Shown piece by piece: positions 7,894 to 16,346 of a stretch of DNA of 64,000 nt. This stretch comes from Streptomyces flavofungini (GTDB lineage Bacteria > Actinomycetota > Actinomycetes > Streptomycetales > Streptomycetaceae), in the NCBI RefSeq assembly GCF_014650815.1, contig NZ_BMVR01000006.1, forward strand, positions 549,912 through 613,911, read 5' to 3'. The notes beneath the pieces were generated by a model. That model did no database searches, had not been told where the DNA came from, and was given only the letters and a program-made list of their open reading frames with translations. A program made the position numbers and the translations under genes. How positions within the stretch are numbered: the stretch's first letter is position 1; each line of letters starts with the position of its first letter.

Positions 7894-10800
7894 CTACGCC
7901 CCGTAGAACCGCTCCTCCATCACCGCCCGTGCCCGCCGGGTGATCCGCCGGTAGTCGTCCAGCATCACGCCGACCTGACCCGCGTCATAGCCCAGGTACC
8001 GCCCGACGGCCCCCAGCTCCCGGCCGTCCGACGGGAACGTGTCGCCCGCCCGGCCGCGCACCAGCATCACCGCGTTGCGCACCCGCGTCGCGAGCACCCA
8101 GGCCTCGTCGAGGATCGCCGCGTCCTCCGTGGACAGCAGCTCCGCCGCGCACGCCGCGTGCAGGGCCTCGCGGGTGCGGGTGGTGCGCAGTCCCGGCTCG
8201 GCCCAGGCGTGCTGGAGCTGGAGGAGCTGCACGGTCCACTCGACGTCGGAGAGGCCGCCGCGGCCGAGCTTGGTGTGCAGGGTGGGGTCGGCGCCGCGGG
8301 GCATCCGCTCGGACTCCATGCGGGCCTTCAGGCGGCGGATCTCGCGGACCGCGTCCTCGCCGAGGCCCTCGGCGGGGTAGCGCAGCGGGTCCACGAGGTC
8401 GACGAAGGCGCGGCCGAGGTCGGCGTCGCCCGCGACCGGGTCGGCGCGCAGGAGCGCCTGCGACTCCCAGACCAGGGACCAGCGGCGGTAGTACGCCTCG
8501 TACGACTTCAGGGTGCGCACCAGCGGCCCGGACTTGCCCTCGGGGCGCAGGTCCGCGTCGATGACCAGGGGCGGGTCGGCGCTCGGCAACTGCAGCAGCC
8601 GCCGCATCTCGGCGACGACGGCGTTCGCGGCCTTCGCGGCCTCCTGGTCGTCCACGCCCTCGCGGGGCTCGTGCACGAACAGCACGTCGGCGTCCGAGCC
8701 GTAGCTCAGCTCGCGGCCCCCGAAGCGGCCCATGCCGATGACCGCGAACCGGGTCGGCAGCTCGTCGCCCCAGCCCTCGCGGACCACCGCGCGCAGCGTG
8801 CCCGCGATCGTGGCGGCCGTCAGGTCGGAGACGGCAGTGCCGACGCGCTCCACGAGCGCGCCCACGTCGGCCTCGACGGGGCTCTCCTCGGTGCCGTAGG
8901 AGGCGATGATGTCGGCGGCCGACGTGCGGAACAGCTCGCGCCGCCGCACCCCGCGGGCCGCCGCGACCGCCTGCTCGGCGCCGTCGGCGCGGCCCACGGC
9001 CGCGAGGACCTCCTGCTCCAGGTGGGCACGTGCGCGCGGTTCGAGGCCGCGTTCGTCGCCGAGCAGCGCCACCGCCTCGGGCGCGCGAAGCAGCAGGTCG
9101 GGGGCGAGGCGACCGGCCGAGAGGACCCGGGCCAGGTTCTCCGCGGCGGCGCCCTCGTCGCGCAGGAGCCGCAGGTACCAGGGGGTCTTGCCGAGCGCGT
9201 CGGACACCTTGCGGAAGCCGAGCAGGCCCGCGTCGGGGTCGGCGGAGTCCGCGAACCAGCCGAGCAGGACGGGCAGCAGGGTGCGCTGGATGGCGGCCTT
9301 GCGGGTCACGCCGGACGCCAGGGCCTCCAGGTGCCGCAGGGCCGCGCCGGGGTCGGCGTACCCGAGCGCGACCAGGCGCTCCCGGGCCGCCTCCGTGCTG
9401 AGCCGGGACTCGCCGGGGGCGAGCTGGGCGACGGCATCGAGCAGCGGGCGGTAGAACAGCTTCTCGTGCAGGCGGCGGACCACGGAGGTGTGCCGCTTCC
9501 AGGCGCGGGCGAGGTCGGTGATCGGCTCGGTGCGCATGCCCAGGGAGCGGCCGATGCGGCGCAGGTCGGCGTCGTCGTCGGGGAGCAGGTGGGTGCGGCG
9601 CAGCCGGTAGAGCTGGATGCGGTGTTCCAGGGAGCGCAGGAAGCGGTAGGCGTCGTCGAGCTGGGTGGCGTCCACGCGCCCCACGTAGCCGCCCGCGGCG
9701 AGCGCCGCGAGCGCGTCGAGGGTGGTGCCGCTGCGCAGCGAGGAGTCGGCGCGGCCATGCACCAACTGGAGGAGCTGGACGGCGAATTCGACGTCGCGCA
9801 GGCCGCCGGGGCCGAGCTTCAGCTCGCGGTCGACCTCGCCCACGGGGATGTTCTCGATGACGCGGCGGCGCATCTTCTGCACGTCGGTGACGAAGTTGTC
9901 GCGCTCGGCGGCGTGCCACACCAGCGGCGCGACGGCGGCCACGTAGTCCGCGCCCAGCTCGGCGTCCCCGGCGACGGGCCGGGCCTTGAGCAGCGCCTGG
10001 AACTCCCAGGTCTTCGCCCAGCGCTGGTAGTACGCGAGGTGGCTGGACAGGGTCCGCACCAGGGGGCCGTTCCGGCCCTCGGGGCGCAGATTGGCGTCGA
10101 CGGGCCAGATGGTGCCCTCGACGGTGGTCTCGGAGCAGATCCGCATCAGGTGCGAGGCGAGCCGGGTGGCGGCCTGCAGCGCCTTGCCCTCGTCGGCGCC
10201 TTCCCCGCCCGAAAGGCCCGGGGGTGCCTCCACGGCCTCGGCCACGAAGATCACGTCGACGTCGGAGACGTAGTTCAGCTCGTGGCCGCCGCACTTGCCC
10301 ATCGCGATCACCGCGAGGCGGCACTGCGCGGCGTCGGCGGGCGCGGCTCTGCGGGCCATGGCGAGCGCGGCGCGCAGGGTGGCCGTGGCGAGGTCGGCGA
10401 GCTCGGCGGCGGTCTCGGAGACATCGGTGGTGCCGCACACGTCGCGGGCGGCGATGGACAGCAGACAGCGGCGGTACGCCACGCGCAGCGACACCGGGTC
10501 GTGCGCCTCGGCGAGGCCCCGCTCGAACTCGGCCACACCGGGGTGCAGGTCGGCGGCCTCGTACGTGACCAGGGCCCGCCAGTCCCCCGGGTGCCGGGCC
10601 AGGTGGTCGGCGAGGGCCTCGGAGGCGCCGAGGACGCCGAGGAGGCGGTCGCGCAGGGGCTTGGCGCTGATCAGGGTGTCGAGGAGTTCCCGGCGCGCGG
10701 TGTCGGCGCCGTCGGCGGGCTGCGCCTCGGCGAGCCGGACCAGGCCGAGCAGCGCCAGGTCCGGGTCGGCGGTGGCGCCGAGCGCGTCCAGGAGCACCGG

Positions 10801-10923
10801 GTCGGTGCGGACGGCGTCCAGTTCGGACGCGGCGAGGAGGCGTTCGGCGGCGGACGGGTCGGTGAACCCGTACCGCAGCAGCCGCGTGAACGTACTGCTC
10901 CTGCGCCCCTGCGGCACCGTCAT
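7894..10923 (-). CDS. glnE: Bifunctional glutamine synthetase adenylyltransferase/deadenylase
   Basis: About 1009 residues with the duplicated GlnE layout: an N-terminal nucleotidyltransferase domain (GGHELNYVSDVDVIFVAEA) and a C-terminal one (GGRELSYGSDADVLFVHEP), each with the G-S/x-D-x-D metal-binding motif and each followed by a helical domain. The enzyme attaches and removes AMP on a tyrosine of GSI glutamine synthetase in response to nitrogen status. Both active sites look intact. I chose ATG at 10923 (protein begins MTVPQGRRSSTFTRL); an in-frame GTG 11 codons upstream is less likely. The adenylylation target is probably a GlnA elsewhere, because the neighbouring GlnA2-like enzyme lacks the target tyrosine. 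Confidence 0.96.
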   Translation of the reverse strand: MTVPQGRRSSTFTRLLRYGFTDPSAAERLLAASELDAVRTDPVLLDALGATADPDLALLGLVRLAEAQPADGADTARRELLDTLISAKPLRDRLLGVLGASEALADHLARHPGDWRALVTYEAADLHPGVAEFERGLAEAHDPVSLRVAYRRCLLSIAARDVCGTTDVSETAAELADLATATLRAALAMARRAAPADAAQCRLAVIAMGKCGGHELNYVSDVDVIFVAEAVEAPPGLSGGEGADEGKALQAATRLASHLMRICSETTVEGTIWPVDANLRPEGRNGPLVRTLSSHLAYYQRWAKTWEFQALLKARPVAGDAELGADYVAAVAPLVWHAAERDNFVTDVQKMRRRVIENIPVGEVDRELKLGPGGLRDVEFAVQLLQLVHGRADSSLRSGTTLDALAALAAGGYVGRVDATQLDDAYRFLRSLEHRIQLYRLRRTHLLPDDDADLRRIGRSLGMRTEPITDLARAWKRHTSVVRRLHEKLFYRPLLDAVAQLAPGESRLSTEAARERLVALGYADPGAALRHLEALASGVTRKAAIQRTLLPVLLGWFADSADPDAGLLGFRKVSDALGKTPWYLRLLRDEGAAAENLARVLSAGRLAPDLLLRAPEAVALLGDERGLEPRARAHLEQEVLAAVGRADGAEQAVAAARGVRRRELFRTSAADIIASYGTEESPVEADVGALVERVGTAVSDLTAATIAGTLRAVVREGWGDELPTRFAVIGMGRFGGRELSYGSDADVLFVHEPREGVDDQEAAKAANAVVAEMRRLLQLPSADPPLVIDADLRPEGKSGPLVRTLKSYEAYYRRWSLVWESQALLRADPVAGDADLGRAFVDLVDPLRYPAEGLGEDAVREIRRLKARMESERMPRGADPTLHTKLGRGGLSDVEWTVQLLQLQHAWAEPGLRTTRTREALHAACAAELLSTEDAAILDEAWVLATRVRNAVMLVRGRAGDTFPSDGRELGAVGRYLGYDAGQVGVMLDDYRRITRRARAVMEERFYGA

Positions 10924-11042
10924 CCCCGCGCCCTTCGCTCGCCCGTTCCTGGCCACGAGCCTACCCAGGGCCCCGCCGATGAGTTCCGCCCGCGTGCGGG
11001 GTCCCTACCGGGACAGGAGCATGGAGAGCAGGAGGCTACGTC

Positions 11043-11555
11043 ATGCCGAGCCAGGAACCCCGTACCGATGTCGACGCCCGCTACAGCAGCGCGGGAGCCG
11101 CCCCGACGCCCTGGCCACAGGCCCGGGACGCGCTCGCGGCGGCCGGGCTGTGCTGGATCTCGACGGTACGTCCCGACGGGCGCCCGCACGTCACCCCGCT
11201 GAGCACCCTGTGGCACGGGGGTGCCCTGTACTTCTCCACCGGCCCGGACGAGCGCAAGGCCCGCAACCTGGAGACCAACCCCGAGGTGGCCCTGACGACC
11301 GGCGTCAACCTCTGGGACAAGGGCCTCGACGTGGTCGTCGAGGGCACGGCGGTCCGGACCACGGACGAGGCGCTCCTCCGGGAGCTGGCGGCGGCCTGGG
11401 AGGAGAAGTACGGCGGCTTCTTCCACTACGACGTGGGGGACGGCTGCTTCCTCCACGAGTCGGGACGCGCGTACGTCTTCGCGGTGGAGCCCCGGACGGC
11501 GTTCGGATTCGGCAAGGGCGAACCGTTCAGCCAGACGCGTTACCGCTTCGGCTGA
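11043..11555 (+). CDS. Pyridoxamine 5'-phosphate oxidase-like flavin protein
   Basis: A 170-residue protein of the split-barrel FMN- or F420-binding fold. Segments such as GLCWISTVRPDGRPHVTPL and YFSTGPDERKARNLETNPEVAL are characteristic of PNPOx-like/F420-dependent reductases of actinobacteria. AGGAGG lies at the expected distance before the ATG. It is divergent from glnE. True PdxH activity is unlikely because these short proteins usually bind F420 or FMN for redox or degradation chemistry; the substrate cannot be told from sequence. Confidence 0.85.
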   Translation: MPSQEPRTDVDARYSSAGAAPTPWPQARDALAAAGLCWISTVRPDGRPHVTPLSTLWHGGALYFSTGPDERKARNLETNPEVALTTGVNLWDKGLDVVVEGTAVRTTDEALLRELAAAWEEKYGGFFHYDVGDGCFLHESGRAYVFAVEPRTAFGFGKGEPFSQTRYRFG

Positions 11556-11609
11556 AACGAACCGCGCCTTCGCCGGGACAGGGCACCCGATCGCTGCTGT
11601 ACTCGTCGC

Positions 11610-12038
11610 ATGGAATACACACTCGAAGTGATCGGCGTGCCCGTCAGCGACCTCGACCGGGCCAAGGAGTTCTACGAGTCCAAGTGCGGCTTCCACGTCG
11701 ACCTCGACGGCGAGGTCATGCCCGGCCTGCGGCTGATCCAGCTCACCCCGCCCGGATCCGGCTGTTCGATCATGCTCAGCACCGCCCTCTGGGAGACCAC
11801 CCCCGGCCCCACGCCCCAGCCGGGCTCCTACCAGGGCCTGCAGCTCTGCGTCCCTGACATCAAGCAGGCCCACGCCGAGCTGACCGCCCGCGGCCTGGAC
11901 ATCTCCGAGCCGGCCCAGTTCGCCGAGCAGGACGGGGCGACGTTCATGTACTTCACGGACCCGGACGGCAACGGGTGGGCCATCCAGGAGTACCGGGTCA
12001 GGGCGAAGACGCCGCTGCGGGACGCGATTGCGCCCTGA
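11610..12038 (+). CDS. VOC (glyoxalase/bleomycin-resistance fold) family protein
   Basis: A 142-residue protein with the paired beta-alpha-beta-beta-beta modules of the vicinal oxygen chelate superfamily (VIGVPVSDLDRAKEFYE at the start; FMYFTDPDGNGWAIQEY near the end). The final module carries the usual metal-ligand Glu region. It lies 54 bp after the PNPOx-like gene and may be co-transcribed with it. Members include glyoxalases, dioxygenases and drug-binding proteins, so no reaction can be assigned. No strong ribosome binding site is visible before the ATG. Confidence 0.82.
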   Translation: MEYTLEVIGVPVSDLDRAKEFYESKCGFHVDLDGEVMPGLRLIQLTPPGSGCSIMLSTALWETTPGPTPQPGSYQGLQLCVPDIKQAHAELTARGLDISEPAQFAEQDGATFMYFTDPDGNGWAIQEYRVRAKTPLRDAIAP

Positions 12039-12039
12039 G

Positions 12040-12060
12040 GGGCGCGGGGAACTGCGCGAG
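12040..12060. repeat. Copy of a dispersed Streptomyces intergenic repeat
   Basis: GGGGCGCGGGG directly followed by AACTGCGCGA just after the VOC stop codon. From memory this string is very common after genes in Streptomyces genomes; within this window I see one copy. Confidence 0.45.
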
Positions 12061-12073
12061 CAACCGGCGAACG

Positions 12074-12117
12074 GCCGCAGACGCAGCTGCTGAGCACCCG
12101 GCAGACGCGTCTGCGGC
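12074..12117. terminator. Bidirectional hairpin terminator between VOC gene and glnA2
   Basis: Perfect 11-bp arms (GCCGCAGACGC at 12074-12084 and its complement at 12107-12117) with a 22-base loop lie between two convergent genes. There is no long U tract, as is usual for Streptomyces. Confidence 0.7.
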
Positions 12118-12132
12118 TTCTCCTTACGGGGC

Positions 12133-13494
12133 CTACAGCACCGGCAGGTTCTTGCGGAGCTCGAAGGCGGTCACCTCGGACCGGTACTCCTCCCACTCCT
12201 GCTTCTTGTTCCGCAGGAAGAAGTCGTACACGTGCTCACCGAGCGTCTCGGCGACCAACTCCGACCGCTCCATGAGGGAGATCGCCTCGCCGAGGTTCTG
12301 CGGCAGGGGCTCGATGCCCATGGCCCGCCGCTCCGCGTCGGAGAGGGCCCAGACGTCGTCGTCGGCGCCCGGCGGCAGCTCGTAGCCCTCCTCGATGCCC
12401 TTGAGGCCGGCGGCGAGGAGAACGGCGTAGGTCAGGTAGGGGTTGGCGCCGGAGTCGATGGAGCGGACCTCGACGCGGGCCGAGCCGGTCTTGCCGGGCT
12501 TGTACATGGGCACGCGGATGAGCGCGGAGCGGTTGTTGTGGCCCCAGCAGATGTACGAGGGGGCCTCGCCCCCGGCGCCCGCGGTGCGCTCGGAGCCGCC
12601 CCAGATGCGCTTGTAGGAGTTCACCCACTGGTTGGTGACCGCGGAGATCTCGGCGGCGTGCTTGAGCAGGCCCGCGATGAAGGAGCGGCCGACCTTGGAG
12701 AGCTGGTACTCGGAGCCGGACTCGTAGAAGGCGTTGCGGTCGCCCTCGAAGAGGGAGAGGTGGGTGTGCATGCCGGAGCCGGGGTGCTCGGAGAAGGGCT
12801 TCGGCATGAAGGTCGCCTGGACGCCCTGTTCCAGCGCCACCTGCTTCATGACCAGGCGGAACGTCATGATGTTGTCGGCTGTGGAGAGCGCGTCGGCGTA
12901 GCGCAGGTCGATCTCCTGCTGGCCGGGGGCGCCCTCGTGGTGGCTGAACTCGACCGAGATGCCCATGGATTCGAGCATCGTGATGGCCTGGCGGCGGAAG
13001 TCCATGCCGACGTTCTGCGGGGTGTGGTCGAAGTACCCGGAGTTGTCGGCGGGGACGGGCCGGGAGCCGTCCAGGGGCTTGTCCTTGAGCAGGAAGAACT
13101 CGATCTCGGGGTGGGTGTAGAAGGTGAACCCGAGGTCGGAGGTCTTGGCGAGTGCCCGCTTCAGTACGTAGCGGGGGTCCGCGAAGGACGGGGAGCCGTC
13201 CGGCATGAGGATGTCGCAGAACATCCGGGCCGTGCCGGGGGCCTCCGCGCGCCAGGGCAGGACCTGGAAGGTGCCGGGGTCCGGCTTGGCGATCATGTCG
13301 GACTCGTAGACCCGGGCGAAGCCCTCGATGGCCGAACCGTCGAAGCCGATGCCCTCGTCGAAGGCCTGTTCAAGCTCGGCCGGAGCGACCGCGACCGACT
13401 TCAGGAAGCCGAGTACGTCCGTGAACCACAGGCGCACGAACCGGATGTCGCGCTCCTCCAGAGTGCGGAGCACGAACTCCTGCTGCTTGTCCAT
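12133..13494 (-). CDS. glnA2: Glutamine synthetase-like enzyme, GlnA2 type (gamma-glutamylpolyamine synthetase candidate)
   Basis: A 453-residue GSI-fold enzyme from ATG at 13494 (MDKQQEFVLRTLEERDIRF), the methionine that gives the canonical N-terminus; the open frame continues upstream without support. It has the GS beta-grasp and catalytic core (GFDGSAIEGFARVYESDM, HHEGAPGQQEIDL, NPYLTYAVLLAAG). The segment that carries the adenylylated tyrosine in GlnA (NLY) reads NLG here, with Gly402 at that place, so GlnE cannot modify it there. In Streptomyces the gene in this position near glnE is GlnA2, reported to glutamylate polyamines instead of ammonia; that identity is recalled, not tested. Transcribed away from hmp. 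Confidence 0.88.
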   Translation of the reverse strand: MDKQQEFVLRTLEERDIRFVRLWFTDVLGFLKSVAVAPAELEQAFDEGIGFDGSAIEGFARVYESDMIAKPDPGTFQVLPWRAEAPGTARMFCDILMPDGSPSFADPRYVLKRALAKTSDLGFTFYTHPEIEFFLLKDKPLDGSRPVPADNSGYFDHTPQNVGMDFRRQAITMLESMGISVEFSHHEGAPGQQEIDLRYADALSTADNIMTFRLVMKQVALEQGVQATFMPKPFSEHPGSGMHTHLSLFEGDRNAFYESGSEYQLSKVGRSFIAGLLKHAAEISAVTNQWVNSYKRIWGGSERTAGAGGEAPSYICWGHNNRSALIRVPMYKPGKTGSARVEVRSIDSGANPYLTYAVLLAAGLKGIEEGYELPPGADDDVWALSDAERRAMGIEPLPQNLGEAISLMERSELVAETLGEHVYDFFLRNKKQEWEEYRSEVTAFELRKNLPVL

Positions 13495-13665
13495 CTCGAC
13501 TTCCACCCATCCTTGCTGGTCGGAACCGGCTGCTCCCCAAGCCACGGGACGTCGCCCCGGCACATGAGCATCCCACCACACGGTTTCGTGCGCGTTGCGG
13601 CTGCTCCTTGCCCATAGTGCCCGGTCCTCCGAGTGCGGTGACAGCGGCGTCGGCCCACTGCTTTA

Positions 13666-13688
13666 AAGTGGTATCTCAGATGCAAGTT
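13666..13688. promoter_or_regulatory. NsrR-type operator upstream of hmp
   Basis: A 23-bp imperfect inverted repeat of the 11-1-11 form used by NsrR. It starts AAGTGG, has the central ATCTCAGAT with centre C at 13677, and ends CAAGTT. It lies 38 bp before the hmp start and the gene for an NsrR regulator is immediately downstream of hmp. Confidence 0.8.
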
Positions 13689-13725
13689 AAAGGAGGGCCG
13701 GCCCCGGCCCCGGAGAGGAGGCACC

Positions 13726-15060
13726 TTGCTGTCCGAACAGTCCGCCGCCACCGTCCGCGCGACCCTGCCCGTCGTCGGCGCGGCCATCGAGGACATCACC
13801 GCGCGTTTCTACGACCGCCTGTTCGCGGCCCGCCCCGACCTCCTCCGGGACCTCTTCAACCGCGGCAACCAGGCCGCCGGCACCCAGCGGCAGGCCCTCG
13901 CCGGGGCCGTCGCCGCCTTCGCCGGACACCTCGTGGACCACCCCGACGAGAGGCCGGACGCGATGCTGGCCCGCATCGCCCACAAGCACGCCTCGCTCGG
14001 GATCGCGCCCGCGCAGTACGAGACCGTGCGCGAGCACCTCTTCGCCGCCATCGCCGAGGTACTGGGCGACGCGGCCACGCCCGCGGTCGCGGCCGCCTGG
14101 GACGAGGTGTACTGGCTGCTGGCGAACGCCCTGATCGCGATCGAGGCGCGCCTTTACGCCGAGCGGGGCATCGCGACGGGCGCCGGGGCCCGGCGCCCGT
14201 GGGAGGTGGTGGAGCGCGTCGAGGAGACACCGGACGTCGCCACGTTCCGCCTGCGCCCCGCCGACGGCACCCCGGCACCGGCGTTCCGCCCGGGACAGTA
14301 CGTCTCCGTCCAGGTCCGACTGCCGGACGGGGCCCGGCAGATACGGCAGTACAGCCTGTCGGGAGCGCCGGGTACGGGGATGTGGCAGATCAGTGTGAAG
14401 CGGGTGCGGGGGTCCGACGGGCCGGGGGACGGGGGCGACGCGCACGCCCCCGAGGGCGAGGTCTCCACCCAGTTGCACGCCCACGTCCGCGAGGGAAGCC
14501 GTCTGGACCTCTCCGCGGCCTACGGGGACCTCGTCCTGGACGACCGGACGACAGGCCCGGCGGGGCCCCGGGCGGTCGCGGCGGGGGCGGGCGACGCGCC
14601 GCTGCTCCTCGCCTCCGCCGGGATCGGCGTCACCCCCATGATCGCGATGCTCCGCCACCTGGTCGCGGCGGGGCACCGCGCCCCGGTCACGATCGTCCAC
14701 GGCGACCGCTCCCCCGCCGACCACGCCCTGCGCGCCGACCACCTCGCGTGCGCGGGTGAACTCCCCGACGCCGCCGCCCACTTCTGGTACGAGCACCCTG
14801 CCGCGGGGCATCCTGCGGGGCGGACGGGGCGGGTCGACCTGGCGGCGGTCGCGGTGGCGCCGGGCACGCGGGCGTACCTGTGCGGTCCGGTGCCGTTCAT
14901 GCGGGCGGTACGCGCTCAGCTCATCGCCAAGGGGGTCGCGCCCGCCGACATCCACTACGAGGTGTTCGGGCCCGACCTGTGGCTCGCGAGCCCCAGCAGC
15001 AGCGGTCCCGTCGGCGAGGCGACGATGTCCTCGACGGTCACGGGGTCGAGGGCGGCGTAG
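13726..15060 (+). CDS. hmp: Flavohemoglobin, nitric oxide dioxygenase
   Basis: A 444-residue protein with an N-terminal globin (about 1-140; heme ligand in AHKHASLG, His88), an FAD domain (about 150-260; FRPGQYVSVQV, RQYSLSGAP) and an NAD(P)H domain (GIGVTPMIAML, LCGPVPFM). It oxidises NO to nitrate using NAD(P)H and O2 and protects the cytoplasm against nitrosative stress. The start is TTG at 13726 with a good AGGAGG; no ATG or GTG fits the conserved N-terminus. The family usually ends soon after YEVFGPD; here about 30 extra residues run antisense into the end of nsrR, sharing 106 bp. Regulated by the NsrR-type operator upstream. Confidence 0.95.
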   Translation: MLSEQSAATVRATLPVVGAAIEDITARFYDRLFAARPDLLRDLFNRGNQAAGTQRQALAGAVAAFAGHLVDHPDERPDAMLARIAHKHASLGIAPAQYETVREHLFAAIAEVLGDAATPAVAAAWDEVYWLLANALIAIEARLYAERGIATGAGARRPWEVVERVEETPDVATFRLRPADGTPAPAFRPGQYVSVQVRLPDGARQIRQYSLSGAPGTGMWQISVKRVRGSDGPGDGGDAHAPEGEVSTQLHAHVREGSRLDLSAAYGDLVLDDRTTGPAGPRAVAAGAGDAPLLLASAGIGVTPMIAMLRHLVAAGHRAPVTIVHGDRSPADHALRADHLACAGELPDAAAHFWYEHPAAGHPAGRTGRVDLAAVAVAPGTRAYLCGPVPFMRAVRAQLIAKGVAPADIHYEVFGPDLWLASPSSSGPVGEATMSSTVTGSRAA

Positions 15061-15443
15061 AAGGCCTCCTGGGCCAGGCGCAGGGCGCCGCGCAGGCGGC
15101 AGCCGGAGTTCAGCGGGCACGGGGTCGCGCCCTCGCACTCCACCACATCGCCGTCGCCCTCGAAGTGCCGTACGACGGCGCCGACGGAGGCCCGGCGTCC
15201 CGGCTCCGTGATCGAGAGCCCGCCGCCCCTGCCACGGCGGGCCGCCACCAGACCGAGCCGGCGCAGCGAGGCGACGACCTTGGCGGCATGGGTGTAGGGG
15301 ACGGCCATGTCGGCGGCGACCTCACGGGTCGTCGGCGCGGCGGGGCCCGTACCGGCCGTGGCCGCCGTACCGACCGTGCCGTCCGCGACGGCGAGCCGCA
15401 TGAGGACGCGCAGCGCGAGGTCGGTGGAGTGCAGGAGCCGCAT
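14955..15443 (-). CDS. nsrR: NsrR, Rrf2-family NO-sensing Fe-S repressor
   Basis: A 162-residue Rrf2 protein with an N-terminal winged helix (MRLLHSTDLALRVLMRLA; VPYTHAAKVVASLRRLGLV; RRGRGGGLSI wing) and three cysteines at 103, 109 and 115. Cysteine spacing and Asp8 are the [4Fe-4S] ligand pattern known for Streptomyces NsrR, which lets go of DNA when NO destroys the cluster. ATG at 15443 gives the canonical N-terminus. It converges on hmp and overlaps its 3' end. I found no good NsrR site in front of nsrR itself, so autoregulation is not supported. Confidence 0.93.
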   Translation of the reverse strand: MRLLHSTDLALRVLMRLAVADGTVGTAATAGTGPAAPTTREVAADMAVPYTHAAKVVASLRRLGLVAARRGRGGGLSITEPGRRASVGAVVRHFEGDGDVVECEGATPCPLNSGCRLRGALRLAQEAFYAALDPVTVEDIVASPTGPLLLGLASHRSGPNTS

Positions 15444-15664
15444 GCCAGCGAGCGTAGGTAATCGGCATCCACGGTTCAAACAGAGGTCACCCCGGCCCGG
15501 GGCCAGGTGGCGGGAACGGGATCCGCGTGTCCGGTATTTGCGGGAGCGGCCCTTCCCCCCGCCGGAGCGAAGGCTACGATCAACGCACTCGCACCGCACC
15601 GCACCGCCCCGGTTCCACTGTTCAACCCATTCCGATTCCGTCGCTTTCCGCAGAAGGACACACC

Positions 15665-16339
15665 ATGGGTTCCGCCAAGAAGACGAGCAGCGCCGAGCGC
15701 AAGGCCCGGATAGAGGAGATGCGGCGCGCCGAACGCGCCCGCGAGCGCCGCAACAGCGTGCTCACCATCGCCTTGAGCACGGTCATCGTCGCCGCGCTCG
15801 GCGTCGGCGGCTACTTCCTCATCTCGCAGGCCGACGACGGCGACGAGGAGTCCGGCAAGGCGGGCGACGCCAAGGCGGTGGCCAAGTTCACCACGACCTC
15901 CGACGGCGAGCGGGTCTGGGACGCCAAGAAGCTGGGCCGCACCCACGTCGGCGGCAAGGTGAACTACCCGGTGACCCCGCCGGTGGGCGGCAACCACAAC
16001 CAGGTGTGGATGAACTGCAACGGCGACGTCTACACCAAGGAACTCCCCAACGAGAACGCCGTGCACTCCCTGGAGCACGGCGCGGTGTGGGTGACGTACA
16101 ACGACGAGGCGAAGCCCGCCGACTTGAAGAAGCTCGAAGCCAAGGTCAAGAAGACCCCGTACTCCCTGATGAGCCCCGTGAAGAAGCAGAAGGACCCGAT
16201 CCTGCTGTCCGCCTGGGGGCACCAGCGGGTCGTGAAGGGCGCGGACGACTCGAAGGTCAACACCTTCTTCTCCACCTACGTCCAGGGCAAGCAGACCCCC
16301 GAGCCCGGTGCCGCCTGCACCAACGGCCTGGGGCAGTGA
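15665..16339 (+). CDS. DUF3105 membrane-anchored protein
   Basis: A 224-residue protein with a basic N-terminal tail, one transmembrane segment (about residues 33-56), and an outside DUF3105 domain (GGNHNQVWMNCNGDVYTKELPNENAVHSLEHG...). Conserved His, Cys and Asn residues in NHNQVWMNCNGDVY and HSLEHGAVWV suggest a metal or ligand site, but the family has no known function. The ATG at 15665 follows GAAGGA; the frame is open 46 codons upstream with no support. The stop lies 7 bp before the DUF305 gene, so the two are one operon. Confidence 0.85.
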   Translation: MGSAKKTSSAERKARIEEMRRAERARERRNSVLTIALSTVIVAALGVGGYFLISQADDGDEESGKAGDAKAVAKFTTTSDGERVWDAKKLGRTHVGGKVNYPVTPPVGGNHNQVWMNCNGDVYTKELPNENAVHSLEHGAVWVTYNDEAKPADLKKLEAKVKKTPYSLMSPVKKQKDPILLSAWGHQRVVKGADDSKVNTFFSTYVQGKQTPEPGAACTNGLGQ

Positions 16340-16346
16340 TGACGTG

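Noticed and set aside
13579..13590. GlnR box before glnA2 (CACGGTTTCGTG)
   Set aside because: It is a short chance-like palindrome and does not follow the two-half GlnR pattern with correct spacing.
15444..15500. NsrR site before nsrR itself
   Set aside because: Only about 7 of 23 positions match the hmp site, and symmetry is poor.
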